Positions 25,395 to 33,919 of a stretch of 64,000 nt of DNA are shown one piece after another. Position 1 is the stretch's first letter; every line of letters starts with the position of its first letter. Source of the stretch: JAWHQP01 sp032586195. Lineage in GTDB: Bacteria > Pseudomonadota > Gammaproteobacteria > Enterobacterales > Pasteurellaceae. Made by a program: the position numbers and the translations under genes. The stretch is taken from positions 62,001-126,000 of the forward strand of contig JAWHQP010000001.1 in assembly GCA_032586195.1 (NCBI GenBank), given 5' to 3'. The notes below the pieces were generated by a model. That model made no database searches. It saw nothing but the letters and a program-made list of their open reading frames with translations, and had not been told where the DNA came from.

Positions 25395-25408
25395 AAAAAC
25401 GGTTCAGC
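25395..25408 (-). promoter_or_regulatory. Possible FruR/Cra site upstream of fruB
   Basis: On the reverse strand GCTGAACCGTTTTT resembles the Cra/FruR operator GCTGAAWCGNTTCA in its left half and central CG; the right half is poor. It lies 35 bp before the fruB ATG. It is only a candidate, since no fruR gene is in the window. Confidence 0.3.
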
Positions 25409-25521
25409 TATAAATTCTAGCCGACGTTCTTTGCAGTAAAAGTGAGAATAAAAAATAATGAGCAAACCTGCTTGTACCAAATTGTTGGAAAAGAAAGTTC
25501 ACTCACCATATCTGCACCTTG

Positions 25522-26031
25522 TCATTTACAAGTGTTTAGTAATTCTTCGTTGCCTTTGCTAATATAACTATCGTCATCGGAACGAGTGCTTCCTTTACGT
25601 AAATCAATCATCGCATCATAGATGCCTTGTGTTAAGCTCGGACGATCAATTTTGTTCCAGCAAGTGCTGCTGATACGGCTGAAATTGTTTTGCAAATCGG
25701 CGGCGAATGCCACACCGCTGTAATAAGCATGCGTGTTGCTGTCCATACCTTGTGCCAATTTTGCTTTAATTTGTTCTACCGGCACCAGAATGCGACCTAA
25801 ATACCAGTCGTTCACGCCACTGGCGAAAGAATTTACATCATATTCCGCATTGATTTGGCCTTTATAGGTTTGCACCGTAGTGGCATAACCCGCGGCATAG
25901 GATTTTTGATCGATTTTTTCCTGTTCTAAATTAATCACAGGCTTGTCATTGCCCATGAATGGAATGTAAGAAGAGAGAGAACAGGCGGATAGCATTGTTA
26001 CCATCACAATTAAAAAAAGTCTTTTTAACAT
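25522..26031 (-). CDS. Lipoprotein of unknown function
   Basis: The 169-residue product has a lipoprotein signal with lipobox LSAC (C17). The mature part contains SYAAGYATTVQTYKGQINAEYDVNSFASGVNDWYLG and a second half with two cysteines (SSTCWNK and LLNTCK) that could form a disulfide. I do not recognise a characterised family; Pasteurellaceae-restricted homologues are likely. It stands alone between fruB and a LysR gene with no obvious partner. Confidence 0.75.
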   Translation of the reverse strand: MLKRLFLIVMVTMLSACSLSSYIPFMGNDKPVINLEQEKIDQKSYAAGYATTVQTYKGQINAEYDVNSFASGVNDWYLGRILVPVEQIKAKLAQGMDSNTHAYYSGVAFAADLQNNFSRISSTCWNKIDRPSLTQGIYDAMIDLRKGSTRSDDDSYISKGNEELLNTCK

Positions 26032-26213
26032 AAGTATCCTTTAAATTAATGAAGAAACCTACGCTATTATACTGACTGTTTGCCATATACGAAATGGTTT
26101 TCGGAAAAATTGCCTTGCCACGGAATGAAATTGTCTGGCGGAGAAAGATTTACAAATAATCGGGTTCAAACCCTGCTTCATTCTCACCGTTTAAAAATGT
26201 AACTAATCGGGTC

Positions 26214-27125
26214 TCAGTCATTTCCGCTATTTAGATAAATTTCACTCAATACTTCCACTAATACCTCAAACACGAACTTTACCCGCGCAGTGGTCACCGA
26301 TTGGTTGGTACGGTACACAAACAACTCCCACGGATAAGCCTGTTCGCTTTCCAACACCGCGACAAGTTTACCTGTTTTCAGATAAGGCAGGGCAAAGTGA
26401 TCGGGTAAGTGAGCAAACATTTCACCTGAAAGTGTGGCGGCAAGTTGGCCGTCGGCGGTTTCGGCAATGAATCGGGGCGATTTCGGTGTGAATTGCACAC
26501 CATTCTTAAATCGCCATGCCCATTGTCGCCCGGTATTGGCATTCCAATGTCCAGCAAGCGGAAAATTTTTCTGCAAATCCTGCACATCTTTTGGCGTACC
26601 GAACCGTGTAATCAGCTCAGGCGTTGCCACTACTTTTGCCCCCATTTTGGTAATACGTTTGATCACAAAACGGTTGTCCTGTACCACGCCGACGCGGACA
26701 CCCACATCAATCTGCTCGTCCACTGTGTTCACCCGCCCTTCGTTTATACGCCAATCCAATACTAATTTCGGGTAAAGTGCGGTGCGTTTTAACAGAGTTT
26801 CGATCAGCTTAATTTTATGCGGAAATGTTGGTAATGCCACGCGTACTAAGCCTGCCATTTCGTTGATAGATAGCTTGGATTGCGCGAATAGCTGATCAGT
26901 ATCTGACAAAATTTGTTTAGCTTGCTCATAGAATCGTTGTCCGAAGTCGGTTAATTTTATGTTACGAGTGTTACGTTGGAATAACGTTTCACCCAATTCC
27001 TCTTCCAGCTCTGCGATCATACGGCTTACTACCTGTGGCGATACCGCAAGGCGATTCGCCGTTTCTTTAAAGTGCAAGGTTTCCGCCGCCAAACAAAAGT
27101 ATCTCAGTGCATTAAAACGGTTCAT
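26214..27125 (-). CDS. LysR-family transcriptional regulator
   Basis: The 303-residue product has a standard LysR helix-turn-helix: NALRYFCLAAETLHFKETANRLAVSPQVVSRMIAELEEELGETLFQRNTRNIKLT. The effector domain is complete and ends IYLNSGND. It is divergent from a flavin oxidoreductase gene with a 106-bp shared region holding a long inverted repeat, the usual arrangement for a LysR regulator and its target. The inducer is unknown. An uptake sequence lies inside the gene (26775-26783). Confidence 0.9.
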   Translation of the reverse strand: MNRFNALRYFCLAAETLHFKETANRLAVSPQVVSRMIAELEEELGETLFQRNTRNIKLTDFGQRFYEQAKQILSDTDQLFAQSKLSINEMAGLVRVALPTFPHKIKLIETLLKRTALYPKLVLDWRINEGRVNTVDEQIDVGVRVGVVQDNRFVIKRITKMGAKVVATPELITRFGTPKDVQDLQKNFPLAGHWNANTGRQWAWRFKNGVQFTPKSPRFIAETADGQLAATLSGEMFAHLPDHFALPYLKTGKLVAVLESEQAYPWELFVYRTNQSVTTARVKFVFEVLVEVLSEIYLNSGND

Positions 27126-27136
27126 TTTTATTCCTG

Positions 27137-27182
27137 TTATAAGAATAATAAAATCATATTTTATTCATTTTATTTCTTATAA
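27137..27182. promoter_or_regulatory. Inverted repeat between LysR and oxidoreductase genes
   Basis: TTATAAGAA (27137-27145) and TTCTTATAA (27174-27182) are perfect inverted arms. Between them AATAAAAT and ATTTTATT form a second inverted pair. It is AT-rich, so chance is possible, but the location is right for the LysR operator. Confidence 0.4.
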
Positions 27183-27231
27183 TCCAGTCTTATTATCCAC
27201 GTTAACGAGAACCTGATACAAGGAAACCACA

Positions 27232-28338
27232 ATGAACGAAAAATTTTCTCCTTTATTTGAACCATACCGTCTAAACAATGGTGTGGAAATCAATAATCGC
27301 TTTGTCGTTGCTCCGTTGACCGTTTACGACAGTGGTAAAGATGGCGAACTCACACCTGCCGCCCGGCGGTTTTGGCAAGATCGTTTCAACGGTTTTGGAT
27401 TACTTATAATGCCGTTTACCAACGTTCACCCCAATGGTGTCGGGTTTGAGTCGCCGAATGCCTTTGATGAACGCCATTTGCCGAACTTGCGGGAATATGC
27501 CGAAATTGCTCATCAACAAAGGGCAAAAGTTGTTACTCAAATCGCTCATGCCGGTTTGCGGGCCGACCCTACAATGACCGCCGGGTTGGATGCTGTTGCT
27601 CCGACAGGTGACTATTTCGGACGTTTTAGAGCTATGACCGAACAGGAAGTATGGGATATGGTAGCAAGCTTTGCCTATGCGGCGGAACTGGTTTTACAGG
27701 CCGGTTTGGACGGTGTGGAAATTCACGGGGCTAACGGCTGGTTGATTCAGCAATTTGTTTCCGCCGCCACTAACTTACGTACTGATTACTGGGGCGGCAC
27801 AAGGGAAAAACGCTTTCGTTTCCCGTTGGCGATTATAGATGCAATTGATGCCGTTCGGCGCAAATATCGGCGACCGGATTTTATCATCGGTTACCGCTTT
27901 TCCCCGGAAGAACCCGGCGAGCATGGTTTAACAATGACGGATACGCTGGCATTTGTTGATGCGTTATTAACTAAACCATTGCAATATCTGCATGTGTCTT
28001 TGTGGGATTTTTATAAAAAAGCACGGCGCGACGGTAATGATGAATACCGAATGAAAATGTTGCACGACCACATTAACGGACGCTTGCCGTTTATCGGCGT
28101 GGGTAATCTTTATACCGGCGATGATATTGTTAACGCATGGCGGACGGGCTGGGCGGAATTTATCGCTTTGGGTAAAACTGTAATGCTAAATCCGAATTTG
28201 ATTGAGTTGATTAAAAACGGACGGGAAAATGAGATCCAAACCTACTTCGATTGGAGCAAGGCGGCGACTTACCGCTATACACCCGCAATGTTACACGGCA
28301 CAAAATTGGGGATGGATTTTTATCCGCCGTCTAAATAA
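27232..28338 (+). CDS. NADH:flavin oxidoreductase / Old Yellow Enzyme family
   Basis: The 368-residue product is an FMN-dependent TIM barrel. It contains NNRFVVAPLTVYDS (N-terminal FMN loop), TQIAHAGLRADP, and GVEIHGANGWLIQQFVS with the substrate-binding His-x-x-Asn pair of the family. NLRTDYWGGTREKRFRFPLAIIDAI and a C-terminal GVGNLYTGDD phosphate loop follow (27772-28122). Such enzymes reduce activated double bonds of enals, enones or nitro compounds; the natural substrate is unknown. It is divergent from a LysR gene that probably regulates it. Confidence 0.9.
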   Translation: MNEKFSPLFEPYRLNNGVEINNRFVVAPLTVYDSGKDGELTPAARRFWQDRFNGFGLLIMPFTNVHPNGVGFESPNAFDERHLPNLREYAEIAHQQRAKVVTQIAHAGLRADPTMTAGLDAVAPTGDYFGRFRAMTEQEVWDMVASFAYAAELVLQAGLDGVEIHGANGWLIQQFVSAATNLRTDYWGGTREKRFRFPLAIIDAIDAVRRKYRRPDFIIGYRFSPEEPGEHGLTMTDTLAFVDALLTKPLQYLHVSLWDFYKKARRDGNDEYRMKMLHDHINGRLPFIGVGNLYTGDDIVNAWRTGWAEFIALGKTVMLNPNLIELIKNGRENEIQTYFDWSKAATYRYTPAMLHGTKLGMDFYPPSK

Positions 28339-28388
28339 TACGAACAAACGGCAAAGAATCGACCACACTTTATATCGGGATAGATAAA

Positions 28389-29246
28389 ATGGAACGACTT
28401 GATCTCGCCACGCGAACCGGCACAATCTTACACGGTGTGCGGTTCGCCGCCTCTTCGCCGAGTGAAACGGCGGTGATCGCCATTACCGGCATTCATGGCA
28501 ATTTTTACTCCAATCCGTTTTATATAAATATCGGCGAAACCTTGTCTGCCGGCGGGATTGACTTTATTTACGCGCAAACCCGCGACGCTTTCGGGTGCTT
28601 TGAGGAAATCAATGCGAAGACGGGGCAAAAAGAAGTGTTCGGTTCGTTTAACGAAGACTTCAATAAAGCGACGGAAGATGTGGCGGCTTATGTGGATTTT
28701 GCCGCGCAGCAGGGTTATCGGCGGATTATTCTGGCGGGGCATTCGTTGGGGGCGAATAAAATTATTCGCTATTTGAGTGAGACTCAAGATCCGAGAGTGG
28801 CAAAGTTTATTTTGCTTAGTCCCGTGAATGTTCGTCATTTAACCAATACGGTTCCCGATTCGCAACGGATATTAATTCGCCGACAGATCGAACGTGGCGG
28901 TGGGCAAGAATTGCTTCCTTTCGAGCTATTCGGATGGCTTCCCGCTACCGCAGACACGGCGTATCAATGGCTTTACAGCGAGATTTTAAATAATGTTCAT
29001 GTAGAAGCGGACGGTGATTTTTCGCAAATTAAGCGTATTTTACACACAGGAGCTTTGTTGATCGGCACCCTTGATCGTTTTACTTACGGCAAACCGTCCG
29101 CCTTTCTGCAAAATATCAATGCTCATTTTCCCGATCCAACCCGAAATGAGCTGATTTTACTGGAGCAAACGGGGCATACCTATCAGCAAAAAGAACAGGA
29201 ATTAGCGGATAATATTCTGAATTTAGTGCAAAAATGGGGGAAATAA
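28389..29246 (+). CDS. Alpha/beta-hydrolase (DUF1749-like)
   Basis: The 285-residue product has the alpha/beta-hydrolase pattern: an early ITGIHGNFYSNPF oxyanion region, the nucleophile elbow AGHSLGANK with serine, and a late ELILLEQTGHTYQQKEQE histidine. It resembles the DUF1749 group of predicted serine esterases. The substrate is unknown. It is 50 bp after the flavin oxidoreductase and may be co-transcribed. Its stop overlaps a short downstream start (TAATG). Confidence 0.85.
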   Translation: MERLDLATRTGTILHGVRFAASSPSETAVIAITGIHGNFYSNPFYINIGETLSAGGIDFIYAQTRDAFGCFEEINAKTGQKEVFGSFNEDFNKATEDVAAYVDFAAQQGYRRIILAGHSLGANKIIRYLSETQDPRVAKFILLSPVNVRHLTNTVPDSQRILIRRQIERGGGQELLPFELFGWLPATADTAYQWLYSEILNNVHVEADGDFSQIKRILHTGALLIGTLDRFTYGKPSAFLQNINAHFPDPTRNELILLEQTGHTYQQKEQELADNILNLVQKWGK

Positions 29247-29338
29247 TGCCGTTTTTAACTTTGAAAACCAATCTTAAGCTCATAGCCGAACAACGAATCG
29301 CTTTGAAAACGGGCATTGGCAAAGTGCGACTGTCATAA
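29246..29338 (+). pseudogene. Possible tautomerase/MIF-like N-terminal stub
   Basis: A 30-codon frame starts in the TAATG overlap after the esterase and reads MPFLTLKTNLKLIAEQRIAL before stopping. N-terminal proline after Met and a first beta strand with T-N are typical of the 4-oxalocrotonate tautomerase/MIF superfamily. The rest of such a protein (60-110 residues) is absent. It is probably a remnant of a coupled downstream gene. Short length makes this uncertain. Confidence 0.35.
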
Positions 29339-29533
29339 TTATACGGATGAAATTGTTCTAAGAATATCTAACTTAGTACGGATTGTACGCCGGAGCATAA
29401 TAGCCTTGATATTTGGCATACCGGAGCAGGGAAAAACAGTGCATACTATTGAGTTCCTACAGCTATTTACCTCGCTAAAAAACACTGTTATATTACACCG
29501 CACTTTTATTACCTGAGAAAAGAAGTCGGCTTT

Positions 29534-29881
29534 ATGGAACAGTTTGTCGAAATTACTGCGGAACAGGCGTGGCGGATGGTGCAACAGGATAATGCCGTAA
29601 TTTTAGATGTGCGGGATTTGCCTCGTTTCACTTATAGTCATGCGAAAGGAGCATTTCATCTGACTAATCAAAGTTATGGCCGGTTTCAGGATTCGTATGA
29701 TTATGATCATCCCGTGATTGTTAGCTGCTATCACGGGGTGAGCAGTCGGAATGTGGCCGCTTTTTTGATTGAACAGGGCTATGAGAATGTGTACAGCATT
29801 AAGGGCGGCTTTGAAGCGTGGCAGCAGGCAAATTTGCCGATTGAAGCCGCTTATGCCGAAAATCCTACCGAGCAGATATAA
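29534..29881 (+). CDS. glpE: Thiosulfate sulfurtransferase GlpE (rhodanese)
   Basis: GlpE transfers sulfane sulfur from thiosulfate to cyanide or thioredoxin. The 115-residue product is a single rhodanese domain: AVILDVRDLPRFTYSHAKGA, then the active-site loop SCYHGVSSRNVA with catalytic cysteine, and GGFEAWQQ. As in E. coli it lies ahead of glpG and glpR. Here a reverse-strand membrane gene overlaps its 3' end by 31 bp, so it may not be co-transcribed simply with glpG. Confidence 0.93.
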   Translation: MEQFVEITAEQAWRMVQQDNAVILDVRDLPRFTYSHAKGAFHLTNQSYGRFQDSYDYDHPVIVSCYHGVSSRNVAAFLIEQGYENVYSIKGGFEAWQQANLPIEAAYAENPTEQI

Positions 29882-30183
29882 TACAAAACTGCGTAAAACA
29901 GCACCGCACTTAGTGCCAAGCCTCGTTTGGCAATAGCGGGTTTGGTTTGATGTACCCGATACCAAATGCGGGCCAGTACGGCGAGAATCAGCGGGTAAAC
30001 CCAGAAAAAAACGGATATCCAGGTGCTCTGGGCTGTGGTAAGTGTGCTGTTGTTTAACAGATTCGGCGACAGCAGCAAGGACACGGGCCAGAGTAAAACA
30101 GGCATGCAGAATGCGGCGATCGCCCATGTAAAGCCGCTGAAACCCTCGGGCATTTTTTCTCTTTCAAACGTATTCTTTTCCAT
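29851..30183 (-). CDS. Small membrane protein of unknown function, antisense between glpE and glpG
   Basis: The 110-residue product has three hydrophobic spans: WAIAAFCMPVLLWPVSLLL, WISVFFWVYPLILAVLARIWY and LALSAVLFYAVLYYICSVGF. It is convergent with and overlaps the end of glpE. Its start lies 52 bp from the divergent glpG ATG. It contains an uptake sequence near the 3' end (29903-29911). I think Pasteurellaceae homologues form a DUF family, but I cannot name a role. Confidence 0.75.
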   Translation of the reverse strand: MEKNTFEREKMPEGFSGFTWAIAAFCMPVLLWPVSLLLSPNLLNNSTLTTAQSTWISVFFWVYPLILAVLARIWYRVHQTKPAIAKRGLALSAVLFYAVLYYICSVGFSA

Positions 30184-30235
30184 TTCTTGTCTTTGCCTTA
30201 CAATAGCTAAAATTTTTTACACAGGACTATATCAA

Positions 30236-31108
30236 ATGCAGCTGTTATTTAGAAGTACCCTTCCGCGTTTAGCCATTCAGTTTCGTGATTTTGTGCGGGC
30301 AAAATATCGGGTTGAACTGTTGTTGCAGACGGCAAAAAATGCGCAGGGACAAGAGGAGATTGCGGTATTTTATGCGGAAAACGCGCCGTATTTCGCTGAG
30401 ATTGTACAGGCCTGTCGGGATTTTCTGCAAAATCCTTTAGCGGAACAATATCAACAGGCCGGCTGGTACGGCGGTGATACGCAAACCGTGAATTACTCGC
30501 TGAAAAATCTGACGGACGGTTCGGCAACGGATTTTAAATCGGTTCTTACCGGAACAGGAAAATTTACTGTTTTCGTCACCGCACTTTGTCTGTTGATTTA
30601 CGTTTTACAGCTGCTGGGGTTTTCAGATCAAATCATGGAATTACTGCATTATCCCGCCTCATTCGCCGAAGATGGACAATTATGGCGTTATTTTACTCAT
30701 TCGCTGGTGCATCTGTCGTTATGGCATATTGCCTTTAACTTAGTCTGGTGGTGGATTTTTGCCGGGGCGATTGAACGACGTTTCGGCAGCTTTAAACTGA
30801 TTCTACTTTATTTTGTTTCTGCTATTATTAGTGGAATTTGTCAGAACTTCGCTTCGGGCCCGAATTTTTTCGGGCTGTCAGGCGTGGTGTATGCCGTGCT
30901 CGGTTTTGTCTTTATAGTGGATAAATTCGGTTCGCGGCAGAGTTCTGGTTTGCCTGAAGGCTTTTTTAAAATGCTGATTGTGGGCATTGTCTTTGGTTTT
31001 ATTTCTCCCGTTATCGGCGTGTATATGGGCAACAGTGCGCATATTTCAGGGTTAATCGTGGGGTTACTGGCAGGGTTTTTGCAGATCAAGCGACAACCCG
31101 ATTTATGA
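30236..31108 (+). CDS. glpG: Rhomboid intramembrane serine protease GlpG
   Basis: GlpG cleaves transmembrane segments within the membrane. The product from the ATG at 30236 is 290 residues: an N-terminal cytoplasmic domain, then six membrane spans. The rhomboid motifs are intact: HLSLWHIAFNLVWWW (H-x6-N), FGLSGVVYAVLG (catalytic serine in GxSG) and GNSAHISGLIVGLLAG (catalytic histidine). A longer frame from 30023 overlaps the antisense membrane gene and lacks homology, so the shorter start is correct. Confidence 0.95.
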   Translation: MQLLFRSTLPRLAIQFRDFVRAKYRVELLLQTAKNAQGQEEIAVFYAENAPYFAEIVQACRDFLQNPLAEQYQQAGWYGGDTQTVNYSLKNLTDGSATDFKSVLTGTGKFTVFVTALCLLIYVLQLLGFSDQIMELLHYPASFAEDGQLWRYFTHSLVHLSLWHIAFNLVWWWIFAGAIERRFGSFKLILLYFVSAIISGICQNFASGPNFFGLSGVVYAVLGFVFIVDKFGSRQSSGLPEGFFKMLIVGIVFGFISPVIGVYMGNSAHISGLIVGLLAGFLQIKRQPDL

Positions 31109-31134
31109 ACAAACATTAAGCAAGCCAATAAATT

Positions 31135-31908
31135 ATGAAACAATCTCTTCGTCATCAGAAAATAGTTGAGCTGGTGCAGCAGCGTGGTTATCTCAGTACG
31201 GAAGAACTTGTGGCGGAGCTCAAGGTCAGCCCGCAAACAATTCGCCGTGATCTGAACGAACTGGCGGAAAACGATCTTATTCGCCGTCATCATGGCGGCG
31301 CGGCCGCGCCGTCCAGTGCCGAGAATAGTGATTATAATGAGCGCAAATCATTCTTTTCCAAAGAGAAAATGCTGATTGGCAAAGAAGCGGCGAAGCTGAT
31401 TCCTAACGGAGCTTCTTTATTCATTGATATCGGCACTACGGCTGAGGCGGTTGCAGTTGCCCTGCTGGAACATAAAAATCTGCGCATTGTCACGAATAAT
31501 ATTAATGCCGCCCATATTCTGATGAAAAATGACACATTTAAAATCACTTTGGCGGGCGGTTCGTTGCGGCAGGACGGCGGCATTATTGGCGAGGCCACCT
31601 TAAACTTTATTTCGCAATTCCGCCTTGATTACGGCATCTTAGGGATTAGCAGCATTGACAGCGACGGTTCATTGCTGGATTACGATTATCACGAAGTGCA
31701 GATTAAACGAGCCATTGTGGAAAGCGCGAGAGAGGCGATTCTGGTTTCGGATCATTCCAAATTCAGCCGTCGGGCCATGGTAAGGCTTGGCAGTATCCGT
31801 GACATGGAATATTTTGTCACCGACAGCCAGCCGCCGCACGGGGTAATGGAAATTTTATGTCACAGTGATACGGATGTGAGGGTGTGTAAACTCGAGCCTT
31901 CACATTGA
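31135..31908 (+). CDS. glpR: DeoR-family glycerol-3-phosphate regulon repressor
   Basis: The 257-residue product has a DeoR helix-turn-helix: LVQQRGYLSTEELVAELKVSPQTIRRDLNELAENDLIRRHHGGA. A sugar-phosphate isomerase-like effector domain follows (FIDIGTTAEAVAVAL, TNNINAAHIL, LAGGSLRQDGG). Order glpE-glpG-glpR supports GlpR, which represses glp genes until glycerol 3-phosphate binds. It ends before a strong bidirectional terminator. Confidence 0.92.
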   Translation: MKQSLRHQKIVELVQQRGYLSTEELVAELKVSPQTIRRDLNELAENDLIRRHHGGAAAPSSAENSDYNERKSFFSKEKMLIGKEAAKLIPNGASLFIDIGTTAEAVAVALLEHKNLRIVTNNINAAHILMKNDTFKITLAGGSLRQDGGIIGEATLNFISQFRLDYGILGISSIDSDGSLLDYDYHEVQIKRAIVESAREAILVSDHSKFSRRAMVRLGSIRDMEYFVTDSQPPHGVMEILCHSDTDVRVCKLEPSH

Positions 31909-31917
31909 TGGATAAAT

Positions 31918-31958
31918 AAAAGGGATTCGGACGTTGATCACTCGGCCGAATCCTTTTT
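31918..31958. terminator. Bidirectional terminator between glpR and the PTS genes
   Basis: AAAAGGATTCGG-type arms: GGATTCGG and CCGAATCC flank a 14-bp loop, with A-run before and TTTTT after. It can end both glpR (+) and the convergent EIIC gene (-). Confidence 0.75.
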
Positions 31959-32009
31959 CATAGGAGATATTAAAAGTAGCAACGGTAGAGCAAGGTTGCT
32001 GCTTTCGTA

Positions 32010-33362
32010 TTATTGTTTTGCCGGTTTTTTGCCGAGGTAATTATAGGCGACCAGTAAGACAAAAATTGCGATAATTATTCCCATAATCATATCTTTTGAC
32101 ATAAATTGTGCCATGTAGCCCAACACAATACCCACGCCGGCAAAGTCGGTATCGGAGAATGTGGTATTGGCGAATCCCAGTGAGCCTAATACGGGCAGTA
32201 GGAATACCGGTAGAAAAGTGATGAGAATACCGTGTACGAATGCTCCTAAAATAGCACCTCGGCGCCCACCCGTGGCATTACCGAACACACCTGCGGTAGC
32301 GCCGCAGAAAAAATGTGGTACAACCCCCGGCAGAATCAATACCCAATTTAATTGTCCCAATAATACTAATCCAACGATACCGCCGGTAAAACTCGCTAAG
32401 AATCCCACCAATACGGCGTTAGGCGCATAAGGAAATACGATAGGGCAATCTAACGCGGGTTTTGCGTTAGGAACGAGTTTTTCGGAAAAACCGGTGAAAG
32501 CAGGTACGATTTCCGCCAGGATTAGGCGAACACCTTGTAAAATAATATATACGCCGGCTGCAAAGGTAATCCCTTGAATTAAAGCGTAAACCAAGTAATG
32601 CTGTCCGTTACTGAAATTACTGGTCACATATTCATCGCCGGAGGCGATCGCCAACACGAAGTAGATCACTATCATGGTTAAAGAGATTGAAATAGAGCTG
32701 TCACGTAAAAATCCGAGGTTTTTAGGCAGATCCATTTCTTCGGTGGATTTTGACCCTTTCCCTACAGCCTGACCGATTGCGCCGGATAATACATATCCGA
32801 TGGTGCCGAAGTGTCCGAAACCGACATCATCGCTATCGGTGATTTTCTTCATATAAAAATGAGCAATCGCGGGGAAGAAGGCCATTATCAATCCAAGGGT
32901 TAATGAACCGACAAAGACTAATTGAATACCTTCGAAACCGGCTACGGTCAGAATAACACCAATCATACAAGCCATGTAAAAAGTATGGTGTCCGGTTAAA
33001 AAGATGAATTTCAACCGAGTGAAGCGGGCAACGATAATATTTGCCACCATGCCGAATGCCATAATAAGCGCGGTTGCCGTACCATATTTTTCAAGCGCCA
33101 TTGATACGATGGCTTCATTATTCGGAATGATTCCCTGTACGTTAAATGCATGCTCAAACATGCTGCCTAACGGTGTCAATGAACTGAGTAACACGGTTGA
33201 ACCGCCGCCTAAGACGAGGAATCCTAAAATTGTTTTTACTGTGCCTTTGACTATGTCGGTAAACGATTTTTTCTGCGCGATTAAACCGACTAAAGCGATT
33301 AATCCCACGAGCACGGAAGGAACTTTAAGGATATCCAATATAAAGAAAAGTATTGAGTCCAT
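32010..33362 (-). CDS. PTS enzyme IIC of the ascorbate (UlaA/SgaT) family
   Basis: The 450-residue membrane protein has about 11 hydrophobic spans and UlaA-type blocks: LGFLVLGGGSTVLLSSLTPLG, FLTGHHTFYMACM and DCPIVFPYAPNAVLVGFL. These belong to the L-ascorbate PTS transporter fold. It follows an SgaB-like EIIB gene after 8 bp. No EIIA (UlaC) and no ascorbate catabolic genes (ulaDEFG) are nearby. The real sugar may not be ascorbate; several UlaA homologues transport other polyols or sugar acids. Confidence 0.88.
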   Translation of the reverse strand: MDSILFFILDILKVPSVLVGLIALVGLIAQKKSFTDIVKGTVKTILGFLVLGGGSTVLLSSLTPLGSMFEHAFNVQGIIPNNEAIVSMALEKYGTATALIMAFGMVANIIVARFTRLKFIFLTGHHTFYMACMIGVILTVAGFEGIQLVFVGSLTLGLIMAFFPAIAHFYMKKITDSDDVGFGHFGTIGYVLSGAIGQAVGKGSKSTEEMDLPKNLGFLRDSSISISLTMIVIYFVLAIASGDEYVTSNFSNGQHYLVYALIQGITFAAGVYIILQGVRLILAEIVPAFTGFSEKLVPNAKPALDCPIVFPYAPNAVLVGFLASFTGGIVGLVLLGQLNWVLILPGVVPHFFCGATAGVFGNATGGRRGAILGAFVHGILITFLPVFLLPVLGSLGFANTTFSDTDFAGVGIVLGYMAQFMSKDMIMGIIIAIFVLLVAYNYLGKKPAKQ

Positions 33363-33370
33363 AATGCCTC

Positions 33371-33640
33371 CTAACGATTAAAATATTCGGTTAGTTTTTC
33401 TTCAAATTCTTTTACGCTTACAATATTTTTTACAGTGATTATTTTTTCGCTAGGAATGTTGCTGCTTTTGGCGATATCTGCCGCCATAACAAAAAGATCC
33501 GCATCCCGCTCGCTCACCGATGCTAAATCCTGGTGGCTGACTTCGGCTTCCTTGCCCAGGGCTTTCAATACTTTTTTTATGTTCATTTCCATCATAAAAC
33601 TGCTGCCTAAGCCGTGACCGCATACTGCCATAATTTTCAT
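33371..33640 (-). CDS. PTS enzyme IIB of the ascorbate (UlaB/SgaB) family
   Basis: The 89-residue product starts MKIMAVCGHGLGSSFMMEMN, with the phosphorylated cysteine at residue 7 in the C-G-H-G-L-G-S-S loop of the Lac/SgaB IIB type. It is a complete stand-alone IIB domain. A TTG at 33646 is in frame, but AGGAGA gives good spacing to the ATG at 33640. It is first in a two-gene operon with EIIC and is divergent from a LacI-family regulator. Confidence 0.88.
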   Translation of the reverse strand: MKIMAVCGHGLGSSFMMEMNIKKVLKALGKEAEVSHQDLASVSERDADLFVMAADIAKSSNIPSEKIITVKNIVSVKEFEEKLTEYFNR

Positions 33641-33802
33641 AATCAATTCTCCTGTTTATAACGAGCCATACTAGTTTAATTTAGTGAAATCAAAAGGAAT
33701 TAAATAATTTTTAGTATGTTTTTTCCCTTCATCGGAATAATATCATTCCGCGGCAGAAGAAAACACTGCCGTTAATTTCAGTGAAATAACTGTATGCCTG
33801 GA

Positions 33803-33816
33803 TGGTAGCGTTATCA
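33803..33816. promoter_or_regulatory. Candidate LacI/GntR-type operator
   Basis: TGGTAGCGTTATCA is a near-palindrome with a central CG (10 of 14 positions symmetric). It resembles the GntR/IdnR operators of the LacI family. A second related half, GATAACGTT, lies at 33844-33852. Both are in the region between the EIIB gene and the GntR-like regulator. Confidence 0.45.
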
Positions 33817-33919
33817 ATCTGATAATTTTAATTTTGTGACGTAGATAACGTTTTTTAGAAAATCAACTTTCTGACGCCGCCATTTTGTTATAATTTTCAA
33901 CTATATTGTGGGGAAATTT

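Noticed and set aside
26041..26213. Possible small gene or RNA between the lipoprotein and LysR genes
   Set aside because: Only a 21-codon frame is present, with no ribosome site or hairpin-T-run signal.
30023..30235. 71-codon N-terminal extension of GlpG
   Set aside because: It overlaps the antisense membrane gene, lacks a ribosome site and is absent from rhomboids. The ATG at 30236 gives the normal length.
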